A stretch of 64,000 nt of DNA, from NCBI GenBank assembly GCA_031769625.1, contig JAUIMM010000688.1, forward strand, positions 1,059,001-1,123,000, written 5' to 3'. This DNA comes from Taudactylus pleione (Eukaryota; Chordata; Amphibia; Anura; Myobatrachidae). Under the pieces are notes generated by a model. It saw nothing but the letters and a program-made list of their open reading frames with translations. It ran no database searches and was not told where the DNA came from. The translations under genes and the position numbers were made by a program. Positions 1 to 10,595 of the stretch are shown one piece after another (the stretch's first letter is position 1; the number at the start of each line of letters is the position of its first letter).

Positions 1-1505
1 GGTGGGCACCCGCCGGTAACACAGTCCTGTTTGGTCCCCAGGCAGGGGGGCTCCCTGGGGACCGGCTGCGCGTGGGGCCAGGTACTGATCCTGCGCCTTC
101 CACTAGACCACCAGGGACAGCGGACCGCAGCATGTGCGGTACAGTGCGGCGTCCCAGGGGTTAATAGCAGGCCAGGGGAGAACACCTTCCCTGTCTCACA
201 GCCGGCGTCTCCCCCACTGCACAGTGCCATTCCACAACGGTCTGAGCGGGCTGTGTCAGCGCTCCTCCCCCGGGCCCTGCCTCCTCTCTGCTCCTCGGTG
301 GCCATTTTCTCACTACATGTGCTGGGGATGGCAAACGCTGCTGGAAGCTGATACAGGTGCCATTGCGGTCCGGGTCCCCCGCATACCTCTCCTTCAATTA
401 AGGTCAGTGTATGCAGCACTGTTTCCTACCAGGCTCTGGTCTGTGTAGTTGATCGCAGTGCTTGTAATGCAGGATGTTATCTGTGCATTGTATGTGACTT
501 AAATGCTAGTGCTGTTTGCCTGTACTTTCATTTCTGACTGTCAGCCATTTTCCTATCCCTGTTCTTCTTCTGCTACAGCCCTTGCGGTGCGGTGTTGCAG
601 GTTGTTTATTACCTCACAGTAAACGTGTTTTTTCTGTGTGGGAGGTCACATACGCTCCGTTCACACTCTTCATGTCGGAAAGTGAACGAGGATATCCTCT
701 TTCAGCTACAATGTACTGATATAATGTGCAGTTAGCGGAGGGATATGTAGACGCTGAGGGTTTATGGAGGGCATGTTGTATTATATATCACGCCCCATTT
801 CTGTCACTGTGCCTGCACAAAAAGGGACCGCCCTCAGCTGGCTAAGATGCTTACAGCCCTTGTGGGCAAAGCCCCCTGCGTTTCCCCATAGGGGTTATCG
901 CAGCGAGTGGTGGTCTCATCACCTGCAGGGGTCCCTGGGCAGTTGATAGTACCCCAGTGTATCCTGTTTTTCGCCCCCCAGGTCTCACAGGAGCCTGTGT
1001 GGGTGAATTTATTGTCCGAATGGTATAACACCTGATGGACGTTTTACAGGGGGAGTCACCATTTCGGCCTTCGGGTCATGACGGCTGATGACGGTGACAT
1101 TATTGACTTTTTCAGACCAAGCCCCTTAGTGCAAAGGAGGCGTAGTCTGGGTCTAAAGTCTATATACCTGGCCTTATACGGGCAGACCGTGCGGCTTTGG
1201 TTATTACATATCCCCCGTGGCTAAATCCTAATATGCCTTCTTTAAGGATAAGGGTAATTCCTCTATCTGGTCAGGTGGATCATTTAGAGGAGGAGTGGAA
1301 AATCCGGGTAAGCGGTTCCAGCCTCAAAAACGGTTGACCTTTTGCATACCCCTTTGCGGATAATTACATTTCCGAATGGGAGTTACCTTTACGGGTAGAT
1401 TCTCATGTTACACGCCTAGTGAGGAGTGCTACGTTGCCCATGCCCTCCAGGTCCTCCTTGAAGGAGGTTTCAGATTGCAAGGTGCAAATATATCTAAAAT
1501 CCAAT
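1..1505 (+). mobile_element. DIRS-like element C, 5' part (old host copy)
   Basis: This is the 5' leader and the first two thirds of gag of an old DIRS-like retrotransposon. Bases 20-125 match, in the opposite orientation, the leader of element A near 7620-7740. The window starts inside the leader, so the left terminal repeat of C lies outside. The copy stops at about 1505, where the left terminus of a younger element (TTTCTACTTCAGGGTCCAT) begins in the middle of gag. The rest of C is found inverted at about 1705-2235 and, after another young insertion, at 11059-13808. The assignment rests on similarity to elements A and D within this window. Confidence 0.75.
672..1504 (+). pseudogene. Decayed DIRS gag, N-terminal part (element C)
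   Basis: The ATG at 672 begins MSESERG, homologous to MSESDF at the start of gag in element A. The frame breaks after 15 codons and several times again. From about 1215 to 1504 the reading can still be followed in pieces: a YAFFKD-like segment, a segment resembling VDHLEEEW, then DSHVTRLVRSATLPMPS, and finally KVQIYLKS. This is the same order as in the intact gag of element D (28859-30409). The coding run is cut at 1505 by the left end of element A. It is non-functional. The paired CxxC motif of related gags is no longer readable here. Confidence 0.7.
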
Positions 1506-1700
1506 TTTCTACTTCAGGGTCCATGGGGTATCCACAGGATACCTTGGGGTATAGGTGTGACGTCAGTCATCGGGCACCATAGAGTTAAGCTTTCAGCCTC
1601 CCAGGATGCACTATGGTCCCCCTCCTATACCCCGCCCCCGAGCCAAGGCACCTCAGTTTAGTTTGGTGCCTGGCCGGAGTCGGGTGCACCTGTTGGAGTG
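1506..1700 (+). repeat. Left terminal repeat of a DIRS element (belongs to A)
   Basis: It starts TTTCTACTTCAGGGTCCAT and continues through a 135-bp block that includes CCCAGGATGCACTATGG and ACCCCGCCCCCGAGCC. The inverse complement of this block is the right terminal repeat at about 2275-2425, and similar blocks occur near 10880-11010 and 13625-13760. The equivalent left end of element D starts at 27633 with the same bases. Here the leader is broken off after about 190 bp and joins an inverted gag fragment. Its proper continuation is the leader whose far end lies at 7843 on the minus strand. Confidence 0.75.
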
Positions 1701-1704
1701 GGGG

Positions 1705-2235
1705 CTAGAAGAGGCTGAAGGCTTATAGTCCAACTTGGAAGTAGGACGTCTTGTACTCCAAGCCTGTTCTTATGGCTGAGCAGATTTCCTGGCTACTGAC
1801 TGTCTTGGAAAGCTGTATTTTAGACTTAGCCTGGCCTCACAGGGCCGAAAAGACGAAGCCCCAGACCCCGATGGTACTGTAGCCGATGGCAGACACGCAG
1901 ACGTAGCTGCTGCCTGCGGGGCCACAATTGCGCCCAGATGAGAGCCAAACAGGACCTGTCCTGTAAAAGGCAAAGCATTCTAAATGGAATCTGTGTCCGC
2001 TTTCCAAGAGCGCAACCACAGGGAGCGGCGAGCCGCTACTGCTGCCGAGGAGATTCTGGAAAGGAGTAGGCTATATGTAAGACCGTCTCATTATGAAAGT
2101 GGCTAAGTCTCTGAGAATTTGCCACTATCCACCTTCTCTGCTGGAGCGTCAGTGTGCAGAGATCCAGTTACCTACCCAGCGCTCCATGGCTCTGGCCCCC
2201 CAGCACACGGCCATAGCCGGCCACAGCAAGGTAAT
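1705..2235 (-). pseudogene. Inverted C-terminal gag fragment of DIRS element C
   Basis: Read on the minus strand, this decayed stretch matches the C-terminal third of DIRS gag in elements A (6174-5626) and D. It covers the region from the AVARPSM-like segment through the RTGPVWL-like segment (LFGPDLDK in D) to the basic tail near the gag stop. Its 5' limit at 2235 follows, almost to the base, the point where the plus-strand gag of element C breaks at 1505. The two pieces are therefore parts of the same gag, separated by element A and then placed in opposite orientation by an inversion. There is no open frame. Confidence 0.65.
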
Positions 2236-2695
2236 AATATGAGATATGGTAAGAACTTACCCTTGTTATCTCTATTTCTACGAAGTCCATAGGGTTCCAC
2301 AGGATACCTTGGGGTATAGGTGTGACGTCAGTCATCGGGCACCATAGAGTTAAGCTTTCAGCCTCCCAGGATGCACTAGGGTCCCCCTCCTACACCCCGC
2401 CCCCGAGCCAAGGCACCTCAGTTAGTTACCAAGCCATAGGCCGGAGGAGAAGAAGGAAGAGAGAGAAAAAAGATCTGGATACACACAAAAATCACATTCT
2501 CACCAGAGGGAGACGGAAAAACCGGTGACCAGAGCAAAGCCCATCTGCAGCACAGGTGCGACAGGGCGGGAGTCCTGTGGAACCCTATGGACTTCGTAGA
2601 AATAGAGATAACAAGGGTAAGTTCTTACCATATCTCATATTTTCTACTTCAGGGTCCATAGGGTATCCACAGGATACCTTGGGGATGTCCCAAAG
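2236..2695 (-). repeat. Right terminus, right ITR and internal complementary region of DIRS A
   Basis: The block from about 2275 to 2425 is the reverse complement of the left terminal repeat type (1506-1640). The block at about 2575-2690 is the internal complementary region: one half is complementary to the outer right end (TAACAAGGGTAAGTTCTTAC), and the other half repeats the outer left end (TTTCTACTTCAGGGTCCATA). This is the DIRS-1 arrangement thought to template completion of a circular DNA intermediate. The region also holds a purine-rich tract at about 2442-2475. It carries no protein gene. Confidence 0.75.
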
Positions 2696-2704
2696 CAGTA
2701 TCCT

Positions 2705-3727
2705 TTAAGGGTGGGGACGCTCCTGTGCAGAAAGGAGAATCCGACTCCCGTAGGAAGCATCCTGAGAGGCGAAGGTGTCAAACCTGTAATACCTCACGAA
2801 GGTATGGACAGAGGACCACGTAGCAGCCTTGCAGATCTGGACTGCAGAGGCACCACGTCGAGCTGCCCACGAAGGACCCACAGACCTAGTGGAATGAGCC
2901 TTCACAGAAGGAAGAAAAGGCAGGCCTTCATGAAGATAAGCTTCAGAAATAGCCATACAGATCCAGGCTGCTAAAGTTTGCTTTGAAGCAGGCCAACCCT
3001 TTTAACGGAAGCCATAGAGGACTAACAAGGCGTCCGACTTCCTAAACGAAGAAGTGCGGTCAACATAAGTCCTTAAGGCCCGCACGACATCCAAAGAGGC
3101 CTCACCCACTGAAAGACCAGGTGAGTTAAAGGCCGGAACAACGATTTCCTCGTTAACATGAAACTGGGAAACAACTTTGGGAAGAAACTTGGGCCGAGTG
3201 CGGAGCACTGCCCTGTTCCCATGAAAAACCAAGAAAGGGGGTTTACAAGAAAGAGCCCCTAAATCAGAAACACGTCTGGCCGAAGCAATAGCCAGAAGGA
3301 AAACAGTCTTAGCTGTTAGCCATTTAAGATCCACTGAGCCCAGTGGTTCAAACGGCGGTCCCTGGAGAGCCCTCAGGACCACAGCCAAATCCCAAGGCGC
3401 CACAGGTGGAACAAAGGGTGGCTGAATGCGGAGAACACCTTGCATAAAGGTGCGCACATCCGGGATTGTAGCAATCCTACGGTGAAACCAGACAGACAGG
3501 GCCGAAACCTGTACCTTCAAAGAAGCAAGGCGAAGCCCATGATCTAGTCCCGCTTGTAGGAAGGCGAGTATCCGAGACAGACGAAATTCCCGCGGTGCAT
3601 AACCTCTCGGTCGACACCACTGGAAGAACGTATGCCACACGCGATGGTATATCCTCGCGGAAGATGGCTTCCGAGCTCGTAACATGGTATGCACCACAGA
3701 GCTGGAAAACCCCCTGGACCTCAGCAT
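2705..3727 (-). pseudogene. DIRS tyrosine recombinase, one nonsense mutation (element A)
   Basis: The reading starts at the ATG at 3727, which overlaps the RT/RNase H stop as ATGCTGA, and would run 340 codons to the stop at 2705. It has the N-terminal SAM-like part (RIYHRVWHTFFQWC), the first catalytic arginine in SARRVSDL, HSTR as the H-x-x-R box, and the C-terminal tyrosine in FVRYYRFD. A TAA at about 3002-3004 replaces the AAA lysine codon found at the same place in element B (FRKKGW). The last 99 codons, with HxxR and the tyrosine, are therefore cut off. The enzyme would integrate the circular DNA intermediate; this copy is inactive. Confidence 0.85.
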
Positions 3728-5670
3728 GGCTGTCTCAACAGCCACGCCGTCAAAGACAGCCGAGTCAGGTCCGGGTGAAGACAAGGACCCTGTGACAGAA
3801 GGTCCGATCGTAGCGGCAACCGTAGAGGACTGTCCACGGACAGACCCTGAAGGTCTGAGAACCAGTGCCGTCTGGGCCACGCGGGAGCTATCAACAGGAG
3901 CGTCCCTCCTTCCTGTTTGAATTTCCGGATTACCCGTGGAAGAAGGGAGACCGGAGGGAACAGGTATGCGAACCGGAACGTCCACCGGACGGACAGAGCA
4001 TCCACCAGAGACGCCCCTTCGTCTCTTGTGCAAGACCCGTACACCGGCAACTTGTTGTTGTGCCGGGACGCCATGAGGTCGATCTCTGGAAGACCCCATC
4101 TGTCCACCAGCAGTTGAAAAACGTACGGGTGCAGGGACCATTCCCCCGGATGAACGTCCTGGCGACTTAGAAAGTCCGCCTCCCAATTTAGCACTCCCGG
4201 GATGAAGACCGCTGATATGGCCGGAAGATTGCGCTCCGCCCATACCAGGATACGAGAGACCTCCGCGAGAGCCGCCCGACTTCGGGTTCCTCCTTGCCTG
4301 TTTATGTAGGCCACGGTGGTAGCGTTGTCCGACTGGACCTGTACCGGACGACCCTGGAGAAACCGATGTGCCTGCTGGAGAGCATTGAAGACCACCCGGA
4401 GTTCCAAGATATTGATTGGAAGCTCCGCTTCTGTCGGCGTCCACCTGCCCTGGAACAAGTGTGGACCCAAAACTGCTCCCCAGCCCCGAAGACTGGCGTC
4501 CGTTGTCAACAGGACCCAATTTGGAACCCAGAACGGACGTCCCTTACTGAGATGGGTCGTCTGTAACCACCAGACAAGGGACAGGCGAACCTCCGAGTGA
4601 GCACAATCGTCTGGGACTTCAGAGACTGAGGCAGCCCGTTTCACTTGGACAGGATCAGGTGCTGCAGAGGTCTGGAGTGAAACTGGGCATATTCCACCAT
4701 GTCGAACACCGACACCATGGAGCCCAGTAACCTCATCGCCGAGTGTAGAGACACCCGGCGGCTGTGCAGACAACTGCGCACCCTCGACTGTAAAGCAGAG
4801 ATCTTTTCCCCCGTCACGAAGATCCTTTGCTGTTCCGAGTCCAATAAGGCTCCGAGGTGCAGAATCCGCCGAGACGGGATTAGAGTGGACTTCTGCCAGT
4901 TGATTAGCCAGCCGTGCCGTTGCAGTAGCGCAATGGTCAGGTCCAAGTGGCGTAGAAGGAGCTCTGGAGATCCTGCCATCAATAAAAGGTCGTCCAAGTA
5001 CGGCAACATGCGGACTCCCTGCAGCCGCAGAGAAGCCGCCATGACCGCCATCACCTTGGTGAACACACGTGGTGCTGTCGCCAGGCCAAAAGGTAACGCC
5101 CGAAACTGGAAGTGGTCGCTGCGGATTGCAAACCTGATGAACTGTTGATGGCGCAAAAGGATAGGGACATGCAGGTAAGCGTCCTGTATGTCCAATGACA
5201 CCATGTAGTCCCCAGGTTCCAGCGCCAGAATGATGGACGGTAGGGTCTCCATCCGAAACTTCGGTACCCGCAAAGACTTGTTGAGAGCTTTGAGGTTGAG
5301 AATCGGACGATACGACCCATTGGGTTTCTGTACCAAAAAAAGATTTGAATAGAAACCCTGGCCCCTCTGGGAGAATGGAACAGGCACTAACACTCCAGCC
5401 TGGAGCATAGTGTGCAATACCTTCCGCAGCTCCGTAGCCTTGTTCCGGTCTGATGGTAGACCCGTGGTGAAGAATCGAGCCGGGGGTCTGTGCCGGAAAG
5501 AGAGGGCGTACCCGTGGGAGACCACCTCGAGAACCCAAGTGTCTGTCGTAGTGACCGACCAACACTGGGCGAACTGCAGCAGGCGGCCTCCCACTTTGGG
5601 ATCCCCCAAAGGGAGGCCCGGACCGTCAGGCCGCAGGCTTGTCATCTGGCTTAGGGGCCGGGCGTCTGGT
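3721..5670 (-). pseudogene. DIRS reverse transcriptase / RNase H / methyltransferase-like polyprotein, broken (element A)
   Basis: The RT part keeps SLDIQDAYLHVP, LPFGLATAPRVF and the catalytic YLDDLL box. At the RT-RNase H border the codon matching TGG in elements C, D and E is TGA, and about 40 bases later one base is missing, so RNase H continues in another frame. RNase H motifs are visible: LLTTDASLRGWG, NILELR, QSDNATTVAYINRQGG and the terminal WEADFLSR. A further C-terminal domain (DLMASRHNNKLPVYGS through LFPPVSLLP) matches the methyltransferase-like tail of DIRS elements. Element B shares both the TGA and the frameshift. Non-functional. Confidence 0.85.
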
Positions 5671-7088
5671 ACTCCATGCCTGCTTCCGGGGCTTGGCCGA
5701 TTTCTTAGGGCCAGCCTGTCGAGGAAAAGACTGTGGTTTGGGCCTGCCCTGGGCCCTATAAGACCGAAAGGACGATGGTCTAGAACCAGAAGGAGCAGCG
5801 GCCGACGGGAGACAAGCCGATTTGGCTGCCGCCAGCTTGGCCACAATCTTGTCCAGATCCGGACCGAAGAGAACTTCTCCGGTAAATGGCAACGCCTCCA
5901 AACCCTTTTTGGAATCTGCGTCCGCCTTCTAGGATCGCAGCCACAAGGTGCGACGAGCAGCCACCGCTGCTGAGGAAATTCTAGACACCAGAGTACTAAT
6001 GCCTAAGGTAGCCTCGTTGATATAAGTGGCCGAATCACGGAGATTACCAATCAACTCCGCCTGTTCGGCCGGACAAACGGAATCAAAAGACGCCTCTAAT
6101 GAATCCGCCCAGCGCTCCATCGCTCTGGCAACCCAGCAAATGGCCAGAGCCGGCCGTGCTGCCCCCCCCCGCAAGGGAATAAGCGGACTTCAGGCAGATC
6201 TCCACCTTGCGGTCCGTAGCATCCTTAAGGGAGGACATGGATGGCATCGGCAATTATGGCACTACGGACAAGACGGGTCACGTGAGAATCCACCTGTGGA
6301 GGGGATTCCCACTTTGCAAAATAATTATCCGCGAACGGATAAGCCACTGCCAGGCGCCTCTGCGGCTGGTATCTTTTGCCAGGCTGTTTCCACGCCTCCT
6401 CTAAATGGTCCACTAACTGACCCGAAAGAGGAAAGACTGTGGCATCGCCCTTCACATCTTTAAAAAAGGCATACTTGGATTTAGCCGCTGGGGGAACTTC
6501 GTCCTCAATCACCAAGGCTGTGCGGACTGCCCGAATAAGTCCAGGAATATATACCTTGGACTTAGCGTCAGCGTTCTTAGTATGGAGAGGTTCCTGATCG
6601 TAAGGATCCAGAATCTCCCCATCATCAGACGTCCCCTCGTCATCCTCATAAGGAGCCGACAGAGACGCCACCGGCCGTTTATGTGGCCGCATCACAGACT
6701 CCCCTTGCAACACATCCGACAAGTGCTGTACAGAACTCGTCAGGGAGTTAACCCACGCCGGCTCCTGAGAAACCGGGAGCGGGGAAATAGGGAGACTGTG
6801 GGGTACCACCAATTGTCGTGGGAAACCCTGCATGGGTGACGACACCACTGACTGCTGGGACAAACCCATCGGCGGAAACGCGGGCTGCGGAGCTAACTGG
6901 CCCACTAAGGTTGTAAGCGCCTGAGCGAAACAAGCCCAGGGCGGCTCCTGTACCAGTGCTGTAACCGTAATAGGCCGCGCCATAGACAAACACTGCCGGC
7001 AGAGGCCCTCCGCGCTACCCTCCCCCTCCGCTAACGGTACTTTACACGTAGCACACTGTAGTCGGAGAGGAAAATCACTTTCAGACAT
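5626..7088 (-). pseudogene. DIRS gag, frameshifted (element A)
   Basis: The ATG at 7088 opens MSESDFPLRLQCATCK. Two CxxC pairs (CATC and CRQC, 16 residues apart) form a probable zinc-binding motif also present in gags D and E. The frame runs 287 codons and breaks near 6240 through one extra base. The rest reads in other frames: LAICWVARAMERWAD, then after a TAG the segment LPFTGEVLFGPDLDKIVAKL and a basic tail ending DDKPAA at 5626. A run of nine G/C near 6160-6170 marks another length change. Gag of DIRS elements is thought to package the RNA. The role is inferred from position and similarity to element D. Confidence 0.8.
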
Positions 7089-7843
7089 GATGGCACCAAG
7101 TATGTGACCCCTCTCACCAATTATATATTAAATAGGCGAGAGACCACCCTGCAGCACCGCACCGCAAGGGCTTAGCAGAAAGGACAGGGACAGTAATAAA
7201 GCTGACAGTTAGAAGAAAAGTTACAGGCAGCAGCGCTAGCACAATCACATACAATGCAAAGAAAAATCAATTCCTGCACTAACAGCGCTGATCACTCAAC
7301 TACGCAGACACAGGGCCTGGTAGGACACAGCGCAGCATACACAGACCTGACCCAAATCGGAGGAGAGGTATGCGGGGGGACCCAGACCACGATGCTTCCG
7401 TCCAGCGCTTCCAGCAGCGTTCACCATGCGTTGGAAAGATGGCCGCCGAGGAGCAGAGAGGAGGCTGGCCTGGGGGAGGAGCACTGCTACAGGACCAGTC
7501 GGCAGTGTGCAGAGAGGGCTGTGTGCAGCGGGGGAGGCGCCGGCTGTGAGGCAGGGAAGGCGCGCTCCCCTGGCATGCATTTAACCCCCGGGACGCCGCA
7601 GCGCTACTGCTCTGCTGCAGTCCGCTGTCCCAGGGGGTAGTGGAAGCGCAGGTTCAATACCTGGCTCCACGCTGCAGCCAGTCCCCAGGGAGCCCCCTGC
7701 CTGGGGACTCTGGACCATGTGACAGCGGGGACCCACCGCGGGACCCCGCTGCTTACCTGCTGTCCCCCTTGAATCCGGCCATGGTCCGGAACATCTGGGG
7801 TCACCGCTAGCTGTGACCCCAGATGCTCACCAGCATCCCCGCA
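7089..7843 (-). other. 5' leader of DIRS A and its head-to-head junction with B
   Basis: This 755-bp stretch has no gene. On the minus strand it is the untranslated leader of element A, homologous to 1-671 of element C and, more distantly, to 28010-28858 of element D. It ends at about 7843, where the sequence switches without a spacer into the RT gene of element B on the plus strand (ATCAGACCGGAACAAGGCTA at 7845). The first 170 bp of the leader and the left terminal repeat of A are absent here. The junction is one of two breakpoints of the proposed inversion. Confidence 0.65.
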
Positions 7844-7844
7844 T

Positions 7845-9575
7845 CAGACCGGAACAAGGCTACGGAGCTGCGGAAGGTATTGCACACTATGCTCCAGGCT
7901 GGAGTGTTAGTGCCTGTTCCATTCTCCCAGAGGGGCCAGGGTTTCTATTCAAATCTTTTTTTGGTACAGAAACCCAATGGGTCGTATCGTCCGATTCTCA
8001 ACCTCAAAGCTCTCAACAAGTCTTTGCGGGTACCGAAGTTTCGGATGGAGACCCTACCGTCCATCATTCTGGCGCTGGAACCTGGGGACTACATGGTGTC
8101 ATTGGACATACAGGACGCTTACCTGCATGTCCCTATCCTTTTGCGCCATCAACAGTTCATCAGGTTTGCAATCCGCAGCGACCACTTCCAGTTTCGGGCG
8201 TTACCTTTGGCCTGGCGACAGCACCACGTGTGTTCACCAAGGTGATGGCGGTCATGGCGGCTTCTCTGCGGCTGCAGGGAGTCCGCATGTTGCCGTACTT
8301 GGACGACCTTTTATTGATGGCAGGATCTCCAGAGCTCCTTCTACGCCACTTGGACCTGACCATTGCGCTACTGCAACGGCACGGCTGGCTAATCAACTGG
8401 CAGAAGTCCACTCTAATCCCGTCTCGGCGGATTCTGCACCTCGGAGCCTTATTGGACTCGGAACAGCAAAGGATCTTCGTGACGGGGGAAAAGATCTCTG
8501 CTTTACAGTCGAGGGTGCGCAGTTGTCTGCACAGCCGCCGGGTGTCTCTACACTCGGCGATGAGGTTACTGGGCTCCATGGTGTCGGTGTTCGACATGGT
8601 GGAATATGCCCAGTTTCACTCCAGACCTCTGCAGCACCTGATCCTGTCCAAGTGAAACGGGCTGCCTCAGTCTCTGAAGTCCCAGACGATTGTGCTCACC
8701 CGGAGGTTCGCCTGTCCCTTGCCTGGTGGTTACAGACGACCCATCTCAGTAAGGGACGTCCGTTCTGGGTTCCAAATTGGGTCCTGTTGACAACGGACGC
8801 CAGTCTTCGGGGCTGGGGAGCAGTTTTGGGTCCACACTTGTTCCAGGGCAGGTGGACGCCGACAGAAGCGGAGCTTCCAATCAATATCTTGGAACTCCGG
8901 GTGGTCTTCAATGCTCTCCAGCAGGCACATCGGTTTCTCCAGGGTCGTCCGGTACAGGTCCAGTCGGACAACGCTACCACCGTGGCCTACATAAACAGGC
9001 AAGGAGGAACCCGAAGTCGGGCGGCTCTCGCGGAGGTCTCTCGGATCCTGGTATGGGCGGAGCGCAATCTTCCGGCCATATCAGCGGTCTTCATCCCGGG
9101 AGTGCTAAATTGGGAGGTGGACTTTCTAAGTCGCCAGGACGTTCATCCGGGGGAATGGTCCCTGCACCCGTACGTTTTTCAACTGCTGGTGGACAGATGG
9201 GGTCTTCCAGAGATCGACCTCATGGCGTCCCGGCACAACAACAAGTTGCCGGTGTACGGGTCTCGCACAAGAGACGAAGGGGCGTCTCTGGTGGATGCTC
9301 TGTCCGTCCGGTGGACGTTCCGGTTCGCATACCTGTTCCCTCCGGTCTCCCTTCTTCCATGGGTAATCCGGAAATTCAAACAGGAAGGAGGGACGCTCCT
9401 GTTGATAGCTCCCGCGTGGCCCAGACGGCACTGGTTCTCAGACCTTCAGGGTCTGTCCGTGGACAGTCCTCTGCGGTTGCCGCTACGACCGGACCTTCTG
9501 TCACAGGGTCCTTGTCTTCACCCGGACCTGACTCGGCTGTCTTTGACGGCGTGGCTGTTGAGACAGCCATGCTGA
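7845..9575 (+). pseudogene. DIRS RT/RNase H/methyltransferase-like ORF, truncated and frameshifted (element B)
   Basis: The fragment starts at the RNKATELRKVLHTML segment of RT. Near 8208 the run TTTT of element A is TTT, a one-base deletion just before the FGLATAPRVF motif. YLDDLLLMAG follows, then the TGA stop at about 8653-8655 and a missing base, both shared with A. RNase H (TTDASLRGWG, NILELR, QSDNATTVAYINRQ) and the C-terminal domain (DLMASRHNNKLPVYGS, RWTFRFAYLFPPVS) are readable to the stop at 9573-9575. The final aspartate box reads WEVDFLSR instead of WEADFLSR. It cannot make an active enzyme. Confidence 0.85.
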
Positions 9576-10591
9576 GGTCCAGGGGGTTTTCCAGCTCTGT
9601 GGTGCTTACCATGTTACGAGCTCGGAAGCCGTCTTCCACGAGGATATACCATCGCGTGTGGCATACGTTCTTCCAGTGGTGTCGACCGAGAGGTTATACA
9701 CCGCGGGAATTTCGTCTGTCTCGGATACTCGCCTTCCTACAAGCGGGACTAGATCATGGGCTTCGCCTTGCTTCTTTGAAGGTACAGGTTTCGGCCCTGT
9801 CTGTCTGGTTTCACCGTAGGATTGCTACAATCCCGGATGTGCGCACCTTTATGCAAGGTGTTCTCCGCATTCAGCCGCCCTTTGTTCCACCTGTGGCGCC
9901 TTGGGATTTGGCTGTGGTCCTGAGGGCTCTCCAGGGACCGCCGTTTGAACCACTGGGCTCAGTGGATCTTAAATGGCTAACAGCTAAGACTATTTTCCTT
10001 CTGGCTATTGCTTCGGCCAGACGTGTTTCTGATTTAGGGGCTCTTTCTTGTAAACCCCCTTTCTTGGTTTTTCATGGGAACAGGGCAGTGCTCCGCACTC
10101 GGCCCGAGTTTCTTCCCAAAGTTGTTTCCCAGTTTCATGTTAACGAGGAAATCGTTGTTCCGGCCTTTAACTCACCTGGTCTTTCAGTGGGTGAGGCCTC
10201 TTTGGATGTCGTGCGGGCCTTAAGGACTTATGTTGACCGCACTTCTTCGTTTAGGAAGTCGGACGCCTTGTTTGTCCTCTATGGCTTCCGTAAAAAGGGT
10301 TGGCCTGCTTCAATGCAAACTTTGGCGGCCTGGATCTGTATGGCTATTTCTGAAGCTTATCTTCATGAAGGCCTGCCGGTTCCTCCTTCTGTGAAGGCTC
10401 ATTCCACTAGGTCTGTGGGTCCTTCGTGGACAGCTCGACGTGGTGCCTCTGCAGTCCAGATCTGCAAGGCTGCTACGTGGTCCTCTGTCCATACCTTCGT
10501 GAGGTATTACAGGTTTGACACCTTCGCCTCTCAGGATGCTTCCTTCGGGCGGCGGATTCTCCTTTCTGCACAGGAGCGTCCCCACCCTTAA
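9569..10591 (+). CDS. DIRS tyrosine recombinase, uninterrupted (element B)
   Basis: This is a 340-codon open frame; the ATG at 9569 overlaps the RNase H stop as ATGCTGA. It is the only full-length recombinase frame in the window. The N-terminal core-binding part covers about residues 1-120 (RIYHRVWHTFFQWC, RLSRILAFLQAG, VSALSVWFHRR). The catalytic part has arginine I in IASARRVSDLGAL, a probable lysine in FLPKVVSQFHVN, the HSTR box, a tryptophan in ATWSSVHTF, and the nucleophile candidate tyrosines in FVRYYRFD near residue 317. It is homologous to DIRS1-type recombinases that integrate circular DNA. The partner ORFs in this copy are dead, so it is probably a relic that escaped mutation. The same frame is open upstream to 8777, across RNase H, but the sequence there is RNase H coding. 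Confidence 0.85.
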   Translation: MLRSRGFSSSVVLTMLRARKPSSTRIYHRVWHTFFQWCRPRGYTPREFRLSRILAFLQAGLDHGLRLASLKVQVSALSVWFHRRIATIPDVRTFMQGVLRIQPPFVPPVAPWDLAVVLRALQGPPFEPLGSVDLKWLTAKTIFLLAIASARRVSDLGALSCKPPFLVFHGNRAVLRTRPEFLPKVVSQFHVNEEIVVPAFNSPGLSVGEASLDVVRALRTYVDRTSSFRKSDALFVLYGFRKKGWPASMQTLAAWICMAISEAYLHEGLPVPPSVKAHSTRSVGPSWTARRGASAVQICKAATWSSVHTFVRYYRFDTFASQDASFGRRILLSAQERPHP

Positions 10592-10595
10592 GGAT

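Larger units (their letters stand above)
2236..7843 (-). mobile_element. DIRS-like retrotransposon A (nearly full length, defective)
   Basis: On the minus strand this element carries, 5' to 3': leader (7843-7089), gag, RT/RNase H, tyrosine recombinase, an internal complementary region, and the right terminal repeat ending at about 2236. Its left terminal repeat is not attached at 7843 but is found at 1506-1700. DIRS elements use a tyrosine recombinase and make no target-site duplication, and none is seen. All three ORFs are damaged: a frameshift and stop in gag, a nonsense codon and frameshift between RT and RNase H, and a nonsense codon in the recombinase. It is very similar to element B and clearly younger than the host C. 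Confidence 0.85.

Noticed and set aside
5410..5973. 187-codon plus-strand ORF
   Set aside because: It is the antisense shadow of the gag and RT genes of element A.
8777..9568. 604-codon ORF of B starting MGPVDNGRQ as the real recombinase start
   Set aside because: The first 264 codons overlap RNase H in a different frame; homology to the recombinase begins after the ATGCTGA overlap, so 9569 was chosen.
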